Assembly: GCA_964556005.1 (NCBI GenBank)
Contig: CAZKUR010000027.1
Location: forward strand, 1 to 47,162
Origin: CAZKUR01 sp964556005
GTDB taxonomy: Bacteria > Bacteroidota > Ignavibacteria > Ignavibacteriales > Ignavibacteriaceae
Reading direction: 5' to 3'
DNA: 47,162 bases
Positions 24,950-33,545 of the stretch are shown piece after piece. A program made the translations under genes and the position numbers. The stretch's first letter is position 1; each line of letters starts with the position of its first letter. The notes below the pieces were generated by a model, which saw nothing but the letters and a program-made list of their open reading frames with translations, searched no databases and was not told where the DNA came from.

Positions 24950-25648
24950 ATGGATTCTTACGAAGTTATAAACTATATCGCAAACTCTAAAAAGAAAACT
25001 CCCGCTAAAATTTATCTCCAGGGAGAACTGGATAAAATCAATTTCGGCAGTTTGGATTTTTACGGTACGGGAGCATCCGGAATTTTATTTTGCGAATACA
25101 ATGAATTCAATGAATTTTACGACAAGAATAAACTATTCATCGGTAAATATAAAATAGAAATTGACAGAAGGAATTCTGCAATTCCTTTGGCCGATTTATC
25201 AAAATATAAAGCCCGAATCGAACCGGGGGCGATCATCCGTGATCTCGTTGAAATTGGAGAAAATTGTGTGATAATGATGGGAGCGGTTTTAAATATCGGT
25301 GCTGTAATAGGCGAAAAAACAATGATTGATATGAATGTCGTTGTTGGAGGAAGAGCAGTTGTTGGAAAAAATTGCCATATCGGTGCAGGCTCTGTTTTAG
25401 CCGGAGTAGTTGAACCGCCAAGCGCTGAGCCCGTGATGATTGAAGATGATGTTTTATTAGGAGCAAACGTTGTTGTGCTGGAAGGAGTGAAAGTAGGGAA
25501 AGGAGCAGTTGTGGCAGCCGGTTCTGTAGTTGTTAAAGATGTGGAATCATTTACTGTTGTTGCGGGTGTTCCGGCCAAAATGATAAAGAAGGTAGATGAT
25601 AAAACAAAAAGCAAAACTCAGTTGATGGAAGAGTTGAGAAAATTGTAG
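24950..25648 (+). CDS. dapH: 2,3,4,5-tetrahydropyridine-2,6-dicarboxylate N-acetyltransferase
   Basis: 232 aa. It acetylates tetrahydrodipicolinate with acetyl-CoA, opening the acetylase branch of DAP synthesis. The N-terminal about 85 residues are the DapH-specific helical domain (DSYEVINYIANSKKKTPAKI). The rest is a left-handed beta-helix of hexapeptide repeats (AVLNIGAVIGEKTMIDMNVV, GAGSVLAGVVEPPSAEPVMI). Length and the N-terminal domain distinguish it from the succinylase DapD. The acetylase reading is supported by the M20 deacetylase further down the operon. Frames on the opposite strand here are repeat-driven artefacts. Confidence 0.93.
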   Translation: MDSYEVINYIANSKKKTPAKIYLQGELDKINFGSLDFYGTGASGILFCEYNEFNEFYDKNKLFIGKYKIEIDRRNSAIPLADLSKYKARIEPGAIIRDLVEIGENCVIMMGAVLNIGAVIGEKTMIDMNVVVGGRAVVGKNCHIGAGSVLAGVVEPPSAEPVMIEDDVLLGANVVVLEGVKVGKGAVVAAGSVVVKDVESFTVVAGVPAKMIKKVDDKTKSKTQLMEELRKL

Positions 25649-25649
25649 C

Positions 25650-25950
25650 ATGAATATAAAATACTCATTCTCTGCAGGAATAAAAGCTTCAGATATGGGA
25701 ATGACATTTGTAGAAATACCTTTTCATGTTGAGACGGAATTCGACGAGGAAAGAGTAAAAGTTAAAACCGAATTTGAAACTGAACTCTATCGAGACTCAT
25801 TAGTAAGAATGAAGACATGCTGTCATATTTTAGGAATAAAAAAGACATACGTGCAAAAAAGAATATGCAAATTGGATTGAAGAAGCAAAAAAAGAAAACA
25901 CCGGGAAATTACGCATTGATAAAATGCTGCAGCTACTTATAGAAAAATAA
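25650..25950 (+). pseudogene. YdeI/OmdA-like (DUF1905 plus C-terminal OmdA domain) pseudogene, frameshifted
   Basis: From the ATG at 25650, one base after the dapH stop, the frame encodes a DUF1905-like beta domain (YSFSAGIKASDMGMTFVEIP, then RVKVKTEFETELYRDSLVRM) ending at 25880. A second frame continues: from about 25848 it reads KKEYANWIEEAKKENTGK, then LRIDKMLQLLIEK and TAA at 25950. This is the typical C-terminal helix pair of OmdA/YdeI proteins. The two halves need a frameshift and the linking segment is shortened, so the gene is broken. It sits inside the lysine operon without obvious link to it. Confidence 0.7.
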
Positions 25951-25964
25951 TTTATAATTTAATT

Positions 25965-27170
25965 ATGAGCATTATTGTACAAAAATACGGCGGAAGCAGC
26001 TTAGCGGATGTTGATAAATTAAAGAAAATTGCTCAGTTGGTTTCAGCTGTAAAAAAGCAGGGAAATGACGTAGTGGTTGTTGTTTCGGCAATGGGTAAAA
26101 CTACAAACCAGTTAATTGAGATGGCAAGATCTTTTTCCGGGAATCCTGATAAAAGGGAACTCGATATGCTTTTGAGTACCGGGGAAAGAATTACAATGGC
26201 ACTGCTTTGTATTGCATTGAATGAGTCTGGAATAAAAGCAATTTCTTTAACTGGTTCTCAGTCCGGAATAATAACGAATGACCGTTATAATGATGCGAGA
26301 GTAATTGAAGTGCGCCCTTTTCGAGTGCAGGATGAAATTGCAAAAGGTAAAGTTGTTGTCATCGGCGGATTCCAGGGTGTAAGTTATAAACGCGATATTA
26401 CAACTTTGGGCAGAGGCGGTTCGGATACTTCTGCTGTTGCGTTAGCTGCCGCATTAAATGCAGAGCGATGTGAAATTTATTCCGATGTTGAAGGCGTATA
26501 CACTACAGATCCAAATATTGTAAAAGATGCAAATCATCTCCCCGAAATTTCCTATCAGCAGATTCAGGAAATGTCTGAAGCAGGAGCCAAAGTGCTTAAT
26601 GCTCAAGCGATACAATTTGCCAAAGAGGCAAAGATAGCAATCTACTCGAGAAGCACTTTTGAACCTGGTAAAGAAACCATAATAAGAGAAATGATACCTG
26701 CCGATAAACCCGGCGTTATTGCAGTTGTGCACGAAACAGATATCATAAGAGTTGTTTTCACTGAAGATAATAAAAACAAGAAATTTAATGAGCTTCTTAA
26801 TTTTTTGAATAATTCTGATATTTCTACAAAAGAATTAAATTATTCCCAAAACGAAAGTGATGATTATTCTAAAATTTCATTTATAATCTCAAGAAAAAAT
26901 ATTCATAATTGGGAGCAAATTGAAAAGCAATTAAAACAAAATTTTGAGAATCATATTTTAATTGATAATTCATGTGCAGCCGTATCTTTAATCGGGGAAG
27001 GATTCAGCCGTGATAATAGAATTGTTTTTAGAACAATTGAAGTCTTAAAAGAACATAATATAAATTACATGGGATTGACAACTACTTCATTCAGATTATC
27101 GCTGCTTGTTAAAAAAGAATTATTGGAAAAAACAATAAATAATCTTCATAACTATTGGATAAATAATTAA
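25965..27170 (+). CDS. lysC: Aspartate kinase
   Basis: 401 aa. It phosphorylates aspartate, the entry step to lysine, threonine and methionine. The kinase domain opens with KYGGSSL, the variant of KFGGTS, and contains GRGGSDTSAVALAAAL and YSDVEGVYTTDP. The last about 130 residues hold the paired ACT domains (GVIAVVHETDIIRVVF, then CAAVSLIGEGF) that sense the end product. The length fits a monofunctional allosteric enzyme. It starts 15 bases after the end of the YdeI/OmdA pseudogene, and the M20 gene follows 26 bases later, so it is part of the dap operon. Confidence 0.96.
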   Translation: MSIIVQKYGGSSLADVDKLKKIAQLVSAVKKQGNDVVVVVSAMGKTTNQLIEMARSFSGNPDKRELDMLLSTGERITMALLCIALNESGIKAISLTGSQSGIITNDRYNDARVIEVRPFRVQDEIAKGKVVVIGGFQGVSYKRDITTLGRGGSDTSAVALAAALNAERCEIYSDVEGVYTTDPNIVKDANHLPEISYQQIQEMSEAGAKVLNAQAIQFAKEAKIAIYSRSTFEPGKETIIREMIPADKPGVIAVVHETDIIRVVFTEDNKNKKFNELLNFLNNSDISTKELNYSQNESDDYSKISFIISRKNIHNWEQIEKQLKQNFENHILIDNSCAAVSLIGEGFSRDNRIVFRTIEVLKEHNINYMGLTTTSFRLSLLVKKELLEKTINNLHNYWINN

Positions 27171-27195
27171 TTAACTATAAATATATAATTTTATT

Positions 27196-28305
27196 TTGAA
27201 CGCATTATCTACGAAAAAACTTCGTCATATTTTACATCAAAATCCTGAAATTTCTTTCCAGGAATTTAAAACAACCGAACTTATCTTAAAAAACGTTCAA
27301 CTTTTTCAGGGTTCAAATAAAATAAAAATTCATTCGCCGTTTCCCACCGGAGCATTGATTGAATACAAAGTTAACGAAGGACCTTTTATTCTTTTCAGAG
27401 CAGATATCGATGCATTGCCAATAAAAGAAGAAAATGAAGTAGAATTTAAATCAAAGAATAATTTTATGCATGCATGCGGGCATGATATCCATACTTCAAT
27501 TTTATACGGCTTTATGAAATATGTCTTAGAAATTAAACCGGATAAAAATTTATTATTCTTATTTCAGCCAGCGGAAGAAAGCGGGGGAGGGGCAATGAAA
27601 TTTTACGATACAGGTGTCTTTAATAATTTTGAGATTAAAAATGCTTTTGCACTTCACGTTACTGATGAATATGAAAAAAATACTGTTGCAAGTACAGCAG
27701 GTGTGTTATTTGCTTCTGCTCTGGAACTTGATGCGGAGTTTTTTGGAATCAGTTCTCATGTTGCATTCCCGGATAAAGGAAAAAATGCTTTTAATGCATT
27801 GAGAAGCTTTTTAGAAGCAATCGAAAAACTTCCGAAAAATCTTTCCGATCCGTTTGTATTTGCACCAGGCAAAATTTATGCAGGAAATGTCCGGAACATA
27901 ATACCGGGCTACGCTAAATTCGAATCTACCATCCGAGCGCTAAGCCAAAATAATGTGAATGATCTTGTAAAACAATTTGAAAGAATATTAAGCGGGATAA
28001 AAGAATATACGGGAGTTGATTTTAAAATTACAAGAGGCGCTCATTATCCGGAAGTAATTGTTGATAAATTTTTATTTGAAAAGGTTTCAAAGGCATTTCA
28101 AAAAAAATTCAATTTTGTTGATTGCGGGTATAAAATGACAGGCGAAGATTTCGGATTTTTTTCTCAAAAATTCCCATCGTTTATGTTTTGGCTCGGTACT
28201 TCAACGGGAAGTAAGTACGGTCTTCATAATCCACGGTTCCTTCCTGATGACAGCGTTATTGATATTGGAATCGAAACTTTTATTTCGATACTAACAACTG
28301 TCTAA
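27196..28305 (+). CDS. M20 family amidohydrolase, probable N-acetyldiaminopimelate deacetylase
   Basis: 369 aa from a TTG at 27196; the first residues already match the family opening (LRHILHQNPEISFQEF), so this start is reasonable. The two-metal site is complete: HACGHD (Cys94, His96), the glutamates of QPAEES (127-128), ALHV (His154), and GLHNPRF near the end. MTGEDFG is the substrate-side signature. M20D enzymes cleave N-acyl amino acids. Because the operon has dapH, the best assignment is N-acetyl-LL-diaminopimelate deacetylase; a general amidohydrolase is the alternative. The DAP aminotransferase step is not in this operon. Confidence 0.85.
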   Translation: MNALSTKKLRHILHQNPEISFQEFKTTELILKNVQLFQGSNKIKIHSPFPTGALIEYKVNEGPFILFRADIDALPIKEENEVEFKSKNNFMHACGHDIHTSILYGFMKYVLEIKPDKNLLFLFQPAEESGGGAMKFYDTGVFNNFEIKNAFALHVTDEYEKNTVASTAGVLFASALELDAEFFGISSHVAFPDKGKNAFNALRSFLEAIEKLPKNLSDPFVFAPGKIYAGNVRNIIPGYAKFESTIRALSQNNVNDLVKQFERILSGIKEYTGVDFKITRGAHYPEVIVDKFLFEKVSKAFQKKFNFVDCGYKMTGEDFGFFSQKFPSFMFWLGTSTGSKYGLHNPRFLPDDSVIDIGIETFISILTTV

Positions 28306-28436
28306 TAATAAAATATCATTTCTTTTTAACATAACCTTTCCTCTTATAAATTAAAAATTGTTTCAATGTGAGTAATTCTCTTAAAAGAATTCACATAATT
28401 CAATAATGAACCTTAATAATGAAGAATAATAAAGGA

Positions 28437-28572
28437 ATTCAATCGGCACAAGAGTTGAATCTCTTAAAATGCGTGACTCCAATACTTGCCGTCAGCGGGG
28501 TTTGAGAGCATTGGCTTGAAGATTTGTAGCCTGGAGGGTGCTTTCGCTCCGTTGACGGTTTTTTTATTCATC
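28437..28572 (+). terminator. Large structured terminator-like element between convergent genes
   Basis: CCGTCAGCGG (28489-28498) pairs with CCGTTGACGG (about 28551-28560) in a 10-bp stem with one G-T pair. A seven-T tract follows on the plus strand. The 50-base interior holds GGCT/AGCC and GGAG/CTCC helices. Upstream, ATTCAA (28437-28442) pairs with TTGAAT (28455-28460). The element follows the M20 gene and runs to the stop of the minus-strand rqcH gene. It can end the lysine operon. The size of the interior structure is unusual for a simple terminator. Confidence 0.55.
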
Positions 28573-30195
28573 AACAACATATTCACTCCCAATTGGAATT
28601 TCAGGTTTAACCAGCAATGTATCTTCCCTCAACAAAGCAACTTTACCGGGTCCCATTCCTTTCTTTTTAATTACATATTTTTTCTGAGTAAATGAAACGG
28701 GAACTGTGCCCGCTGTTTTTGCTTTACTATGAAATGCGGCTAATGAAGCGATTTTTTTTAAGACAAGTTTAGGAATTTGTTCTTTCAACTTGGTAACTCT
28801 CAAAACCACATGTGAACCCGGAACACTCCGCGCATGAAACCAGTAATCATTTGGTTTGGCAAACTTAGTGGTTAAAAGATCATTATTCTGGCTGTCTTTG
28901 CCAACGTATACATCATACTTTCCGTCAATAATGTAATGCTTGAATTTAATTTTAATTTCATTCCCAACATTATGTTCTTCATTACTTTGAATTTTTAATT
29001 CTTTCATAATTTCATTTGCTTCCTTAATGTCTTCCAATTTATCCGCTTTTTCTTTCATTTCTTTTAAGGCATTATATCTTTTTACCGATATTGAATATAA
29101 TTCCTGCGATTTTTTAAAAACTGTTTTTTCATTTTTTGCTTTTTTAAAATATTCTTCCGCATTTCTTTGTACCGACAAAGTTTCATTAAGCTTTATTTTG
29201 ATTTTATTATCATTGTCATAAATATTTTTGAGCTCAACCTCTTTTGCCGTGCCGTGAATTTCATTCAAATTGATTAAAAGAAGGTTACCAGCCAGTTGGT
29301 ATTCCTTTTCTCGATCACCTCTATCCATGTAGATTTTTAATCCGTTCAGTTTATTGGAAAGGCGGCTTAAATCTCTTGTGAGCGCTTTATCAATTAACTT
29401 TTTTTTCTTCAGTAATTCGTCATAATAATATTTCTTATGAAAATAATAGTTTACTGCTTCGATGGCCGAATTGAATTTGGTTTTTTCCCGGTATGATTCA
29501 TTAATATAAAATGAATCGAATAAAAGTACGATATCCAAATTATTCCTATTAATGAAAACATTAACATCGGAAGTTTTAATTTCATTTATAATTTCAGTTA
29601 ATATCGACGAATTATTATTCCCTGAATTTATTAGTCTAATGTTTGCTTCATTAATAATTTCTTTTCCCAAAATAGGAAAGTTTTTTCTAATCATATTGAA
29701 CGGTTCATTGCTATCGATTTCGGAAAAATCAAGAAGGTTGAAATAGTCAATGAAATCCAATGAAGATGTTTCTTTTAAAAAATTATTTTGCTCTTCATCC
29801 GAACTTTTTTCAAATGGTAAAGAATTTCTTTTATCATCAATGAGATAAACATTGGTATATTTACCCCTGATTATAAAATATAAAGAAGCATTTGAAAGAT
29901 TTAATCTAATAACCCGGTCAAATTTTGCAATTTCAAATGAAAGTATTTTTGCAGGGAGATAATCTTGAAAAAAATCTAATGTATTTTTTTTAGCTCTATT
30001 AAAGTTTTTCTTCAGGCTTATAAAAGGAAAACCTGGATTTACAGAAATTTCAAGAAATTTTTCATCGGTACCGTTCGTGCATTGAAAAATGAGCCTGTCT
30101 TTTTCCTGTGAAAAAATTTGACTGATTGTAAAGCCTGTTAATTCTTCATTAAATTCGATAATGATTCGATTTAAAATGAAATAATTCTTAAACAT
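28564..30195 (-). CDS. rqcH: RqcH/NFACT family ribosome quality-control protein
   Basis: 543 aa. It binds 50S subunits carrying stalled peptidyl-tRNA and, in active members, recruits tRNA-Ala to add C-terminal tails. The NFACT-N domain covers about 1-200. The Asp-Arg pair needed for tailing is kept in KFDRVIRL (Asp93-Arg94). HhH/coiled-coil segments occupy about 240-400 (a long charged stretch), and the NFACT-R domain 405-515 carries the hallmark DYWFHARSVPGSHVVLR. An older name is fibronectin-binding protein A, which is not its function here. Convergent with the lysine operon; the POT gene lies upstream on the same strand. Confidence 0.9.
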   Translation of the reverse strand: MFKNYFILNRIIIEFNEELTGFTISQIFSQEKDRLIFQCTNGTDEKFLEISVNPGFPFISLKKNFNRAKKNTLDFFQDYLPAKILSFEIAKFDRVIRLNLSNASLYFIIRGKYTNVYLIDDKRNSLPFEKSSDEEQNNFLKETSSLDFIDYFNLLDFSEIDSNEPFNMIRKNFPILGKEIINEANIRLINSGNNNSSILTEIINEIKTSDVNVFINRNNLDIVLLFDSFYINESYREKTKFNSAIEAVNYYFHKKYYYDELLKKKKLIDKALTRDLSRLSNKLNGLKIYMDRGDREKEYQLAGNLLLINLNEIHGTAKEVELKNIYDNDNKIKIKLNETLSVQRNAEEYFKKAKNEKTVFKKSQELYSISVKRYNALKEMKEKADKLEDIKEANEIMKELKIQSNEEHNVGNEIKIKFKHYIIDGKYDVYVGKDSQNNDLLTTKFAKPNDYWFHARSVPGSHVVLRVTKLKEQIPKLVLKKIASLAAFHSKAKTAGTVPVSFTQKKYVIKKKGMGPGKVALLREDTLLVKPEIPIGSEYVVDE

Positions 30196-30260
30196 AGCTT
30201 TAATTTAGTCTGTTTATTCGAATTAAATAATAATATAACAGAATTTATATTTTAAATGAA

Positions 30261-30293
30261 ACCCCCTTGTCTCGTTATTTTGAGGAAGGGGGT
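30261..30293 (-). terminator. Terminator after the POT transporter gene
   Basis: ACCCCCTT (30261-30268) pairs with AAGGGGGT (30286-30293), extended inward by TCTC/GAGG after a one-base bulge. On the minus strand it follows the POT stop by 18 bases; the T-run (TTTCATTT) is weak. It also separates that gene from rqcH. Confidence 0.65.
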
Positions 30294-30311
30294 AAAATCA
30301 TCATTTTAAAG

Positions 30312-31814
30312 CTAATCTTCGGTTGCTTTTCTCAATCGTTTTAAAACTAATCTTACAAGTCCGGCTGCGGCTAATGAAGTAATCAAAAGGAATAAGAAAA
30401 ATTGCCAGATTTGCCAGTGCTCATAAAACCTGCCGATAAAACCAGACAGGTAACTGCCGGCTGCAGTTGCAACGAACCATGCGCCCATCATCAAACCTTT
30501 CATTCGAGGTGGAGCAACTTTGGATACGAACGATAATCCCATCGGGCTAAGAAACAATTCGGCAATTGTTACAATGAAATATGTCGAAATAAGCCAGTAA
30601 GGTGTAATCCTTTCTGCCGAAGAATATCCTGCTGTACCAAGCTTAGCCATACCATGCGAAGCGATTATCATAAGCAGGTAAGCGGAAGCGGCAATGACCA
30701 TTGCAATTCCCATTTTACCTGGAGTGGAAGGTTCTTTTCCTTTTTTATTCAACCAGGCGAAACCGCCGACGATAATCGGAGTTAAAAAGACAATGAACAT
30801 CGGATTAAATCCCTGGAACAGTTCCGGTGCAATTGGGTTTGAGTCTGGAAGAGTTGTTAATTTATAAATTATTATTGCAGCTGCAATAATCACTGCAACT
30901 ACACTCCATGTTTTTACTTTTTTCGATGCATTTTTATTTAAGAGACCAACTATGCCGAGTACAAAAGCAATCAAGGCAAAGAGGGAAACGGGATCAAATA
31001 GAAGAAATGTAATTTTTCCTACATTAGTTACTGTATAATTTTTCGCAAACAAAGTTAAAGTAAAACTGTTCTGGTAATAAATCATCCAGAAAAAAATGAC
31101 TATTGCAAACAGCGTTACAAGCGCGCCGATTCTGGATTTTTCCTGTTCTTTGGTTAACTGTATATCACGATGCTGATTTTCTTTATTCTTTGATTGATAA
31201 TCTGCATCCTTATAATGTTTTCTGAATCCGGTAAAAATAACGATTGAGATCAGCATACCGATTGAAGCCAATGCAAACCCGGAATTATAGCCTTCCGATA
31301 ATGTTGTGTGGAAATTATTCATCATAAAATTTTTAATCGAATCGGCGGCATATGGAGCAAAGAATGCTCCGACATTAATCCCCATATAAAATATATTGTA
31401 AGCCGCATCTTTCAGTGAACCGGCTGCATTCGAATAAAGATTTCCAACCAAAACCGATATGTTGGCTTTAAATAAGCCGTTGCCGATTATTATTATTGCC
31501 AATGCAAAATATAGAAAAGAAGGTTCCTTCGTCGGGATAGCCATTAGAGCATAACCTATCGCAAGTACTAAGGCTCCCATAATAATAGTTTTACTGTAAC
31601 CGAAAACATTATCTGCAAGCCATCCGCCTATAAGAGGCGTTAGATAAACCCCGCCAAGAAATAAACCATAAACATTGCCGATTGTTGTATCGCTCCAGTG
31701 AAAATTTTCGCCCAGGTAAAGAACGAAAATTGCCATCATTGTATAAAAGCCGAAGCGTTCCCACATTTCAGTAAAAAATAAAACAAATAAACCTTTTGGG
31801 TGTTGCTTAAACAT
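30312..31814 (-). CDS. POT/PTR family proton-dependent oligopeptide transporter
   Basis: 500 aa with about 12-14 TM helices. The N-terminal signature EMWERFGFYTMMAIF is the ExxERFxYY proton-coupling motif. GNGLFKANISVLVG and FYMGINVGAFFAP are the second PTR signature. The central cytoplasmic loop is charged (KDADYQSKNKENQHRDIQLT). It imports di- and tripeptides with protons, or in some members nitrate or other substrates. The length is typical. Its own terminator follows. A transporter of peptides suits an organism with the several exported peptidases seen at 9-13 kb, but there is no direct link. Confidence 0.93.
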   Translation of the reverse strand: MFKQHPKGLFVLFFTEMWERFGFYTMMAIFVLYLGENFHWSDTTIGNVYGLFLGGVYLTPLIGGWLADNVFGYSKTIIMGALVLAIGYALMAIPTKEPSFLYFALAIIIIGNGLFKANISVLVGNLYSNAAGSLKDAAYNIFYMGINVGAFFAPYAADSIKNFMMNNFHTTLSEGYNSGFALASIGMLISIVIFTGFRKHYKDADYQSKNKENQHRDIQLTKEQEKSRIGALVTLFAIVIFFWMIYYQNSFTLTLFAKNYTVTNVGKITFLLFDPVSLFALIAFVLGIVGLLNKNASKKVKTWSVVAVIIAAAIIIYKLTTLPDSNPIAPELFQGFNPMFIVFLTPIIVGGFAWLNKKGKEPSTPGKMGIAMVIAASAYLLMIIASHGMAKLGTAGYSSAERITPYWLISTYFIVTIAELFLSPMGLSFVSKVAPPRMKGLMMGAWFVATAAGSYLSGFIGRFYEHWQIWQFFLFLLITSLAAAGLVRLVLKRLRKATED

Positions 31815-32073
31815 TCAAATACCTCAGAGATTTAAAGAATCTTTGTAATTATTTAAAAATAATACTCAAAATAATATCTTTTTAGTTTGAAGGGAAATTT
31901 AGAATGAAAATATTTTTACTTAATTATCTCTAAATGAACTGAATCAAAGATTGTAATTATTTTTCCAGATTATTCATTTTTTAAAATATTACCGCGAACA
32001 AGAGTTTAAAAATAGGAAAACAACTAACTGCTGTTATGTTGTTTCAATATTCATTGTTTGATATATTTGAAAA

Positions 32074-32814
32074 ATGAAAAATATCCTTAAAAACCGCATT
32101 ATCCGTAAATTATTAATTTATTTCGGAGCATTCATTGTTTTCGTCCTCGCAATGAATTATATCATTCTACCATGGTATGTAAGATCGCCTGAGACTCATG
32201 TTCCTAAAGTATTGGGATTGCGCCAGGCTGAAGCAGAGAAAGTACTTAAAGACGGCGGATTTAAACCGATTATATCCGATACAACATTTAATGAAAAATA
32301 TCCGAAAGGTACCGTAATTCTCCAGAAACCTGAACCGGATAAAGTCGTAAAAATCGGCAGAAGTATCTATCTTTACATCAGCGGAGGAGAACCGGTAATT
32401 AAAGTACCAAATCTCGTAGGCAAATCATTAAGAGATGCTAAGTTCGCCCTTGAACGTTTGGGATTAAATTTAGGCAAAGTAGATTCCATTACTTCAAACG
32501 ATCCGAAAAATATGATTTTTGATCAACAGTATGCTGAAGGAACTTCCTTGGAAAAAGGGGATGATGTTGGAGTTTCCGTAAGCATCGGACAGGGTGTAGG
32601 GATTATAATTGTACCCGACCTGATTGGCAAATCTTTAACGGAAGCCGAAAAAATATTGACCGAAAACCAGTTGAAAGTGGGAAAGATAAATTATCAATCT
32701 TCATTTTCTCTCCTTCCGAATACCGTACTTGATCAATACCCAAGCAAGGGCAATAAAGTAAACCAGGGAGATGCTGTCGATCTTTTCGTAACCAAGTCGG
32801 CTGAAAATGATTAA
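32074..32814 (+). CDS. Membrane-anchored triple-PASTA domain protein
   Basis: 246 aa. A short basic N-terminus and one TM helix (about 12-33) are followed by three PASTA domains (about 40-106, 107-173, 176-244), each with the 'VP.L.G....A...L...GL..G' pattern. There is no kinase or transpeptidase domain, so this is a stand-alone PASTA protein, probably periplasmic and peptidoglycan-binding. It heads an operon that includes rpe, folP and cdaA, since only 17 bases separate it from rpe. PASTA domains in other bacteria sense muropeptides; here the role is inferred. Confidence 0.9.
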   Translation: MKNILKNRIIRKLLIYFGAFIVFVLAMNYIILPWYVRSPETHVPKVLGLRQAEAEKVLKDGGFKPIISDTTFNEKYPKGTVILQKPEPDKVVKIGRSIYLYISGGEPVIKVPNLVGKSLRDAKFALERLGLNLGKVDSITSNDPKNMIFDQQYAEGTSLEKGDDVGVSVSIGQGVGIIIVPDLIGKSLTEAEKILTENQLKVGKINYQSSFSLLPNTVLDQYPSKGNKVNQGDAVDLFVTKSAEND

Positions 32815-32831
32815 AATAACAGGAGATAATT

Positions 32832-33488
32832 ATGGCGCTGTTGGCTCCGTCCATACTTTCATCTGATTTATCAAATATCGAAAAACAAATTAAGCTTGTT
32901 GAGGGCAACGGTGCCGATTGGATCCATTGTGATGTGATGGATGGTCATTTTGTACCTAATCTTACCTTTGGCCCTATTGTCGTTAAAGCAGTTCGGAAAG
33001 TAACAAATCTTCCGCTTGATGTTCACTTAATGATTGACAATCCTGATGAGTTTCTTGAAGATTTTGTTAAAGCCGGCGCGGATCATATTTTAGTTCATTT
33101 CGAGGCTGTTATACATTTAAATAGAACTATAAATCGAATTAAAGAATTAGGCGCAAAAGCAGGTGTAGTAATAAATCCTTCTACTCCGGTCCAATCTGTT
33201 AGAGATGTCGCCGAATATATGGATCAACTTTTGGTGATGTCGGTTAATCCCGGGTTTGGAGGCCAGTCGTTTATTCCGAATTCATTAAGAAGAATAAAAG
33301 AAGCTGTCGAATTGCGTAATCAAATGGATGCCGGATTTTTAATTGAAGTCGACGGCGGAATTGACAGTTCAAACATTAAACAAGTTTTGAATGCAGGATG
33401 CGATGTATTTGTATCCGGCTCGTCTATATTTAAATCGGAGAATATTCAATCTGCAACTTCGGAATTAAAGAGTTTAATAAGTGTTTAA
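32832..33488 (+). CDS. rpe: Ribulose-phosphate 3-epimerase
   Basis: 218 aa TIM-barrel enzyme interconverting ribulose 5-phosphate and xylulose 5-phosphate. The motifs are complete: LAPSILSSDL, HCDVMDGHFVPNLTFGP with catalytic Asp and metal His, DVHLMI, MSVNPGFGGQSF, EVDGGID with the second catalytic Asp, and VSGSSIF at the phosphate site. AGGAGA lies before the ATG. The gene is inside the PASTA-rpe-folP-cdaA operon. Confidence 0.97.
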   Translation: MALLAPSILSSDLSNIEKQIKLVEGNGADWIHCDVMDGHFVPNLTFGPIVVKAVRKVTNLPLDVHLMIDNPDEFLEDFVKAGADHILVHFEAVIHLNRTINRIKELGAKAGVVINPSTPVQSVRDVAEYMDQLLVMSVNPGFGGQSFIPNSLRRIKEAVELRNQMDAGFLIEVDGGIDSSNIKQVLNAGCDVFVSGSSIFKSENIQSATSELKSLISV

Positions 33489-33545
33489 CTCGTGTATTTC
33501 TTCATAGGGGAATTTGAAAAGAAAAATATAATTATTCCGTTATTT

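Noticed and set aside
25117..25614. 165-codon minus-strand frame inside dapH
   Set aside because: It is the shadow of hexapeptide-repeat codons and is rich in Thr/Pro/Ser runs. dapH on the plus strand is certain.
28486..28695. 69-codon plus-strand frame across the structured element and the rqcH end
   Set aside because: It lies within the structured element and on the opposite strand of rqcH, with no protein similarity visible.
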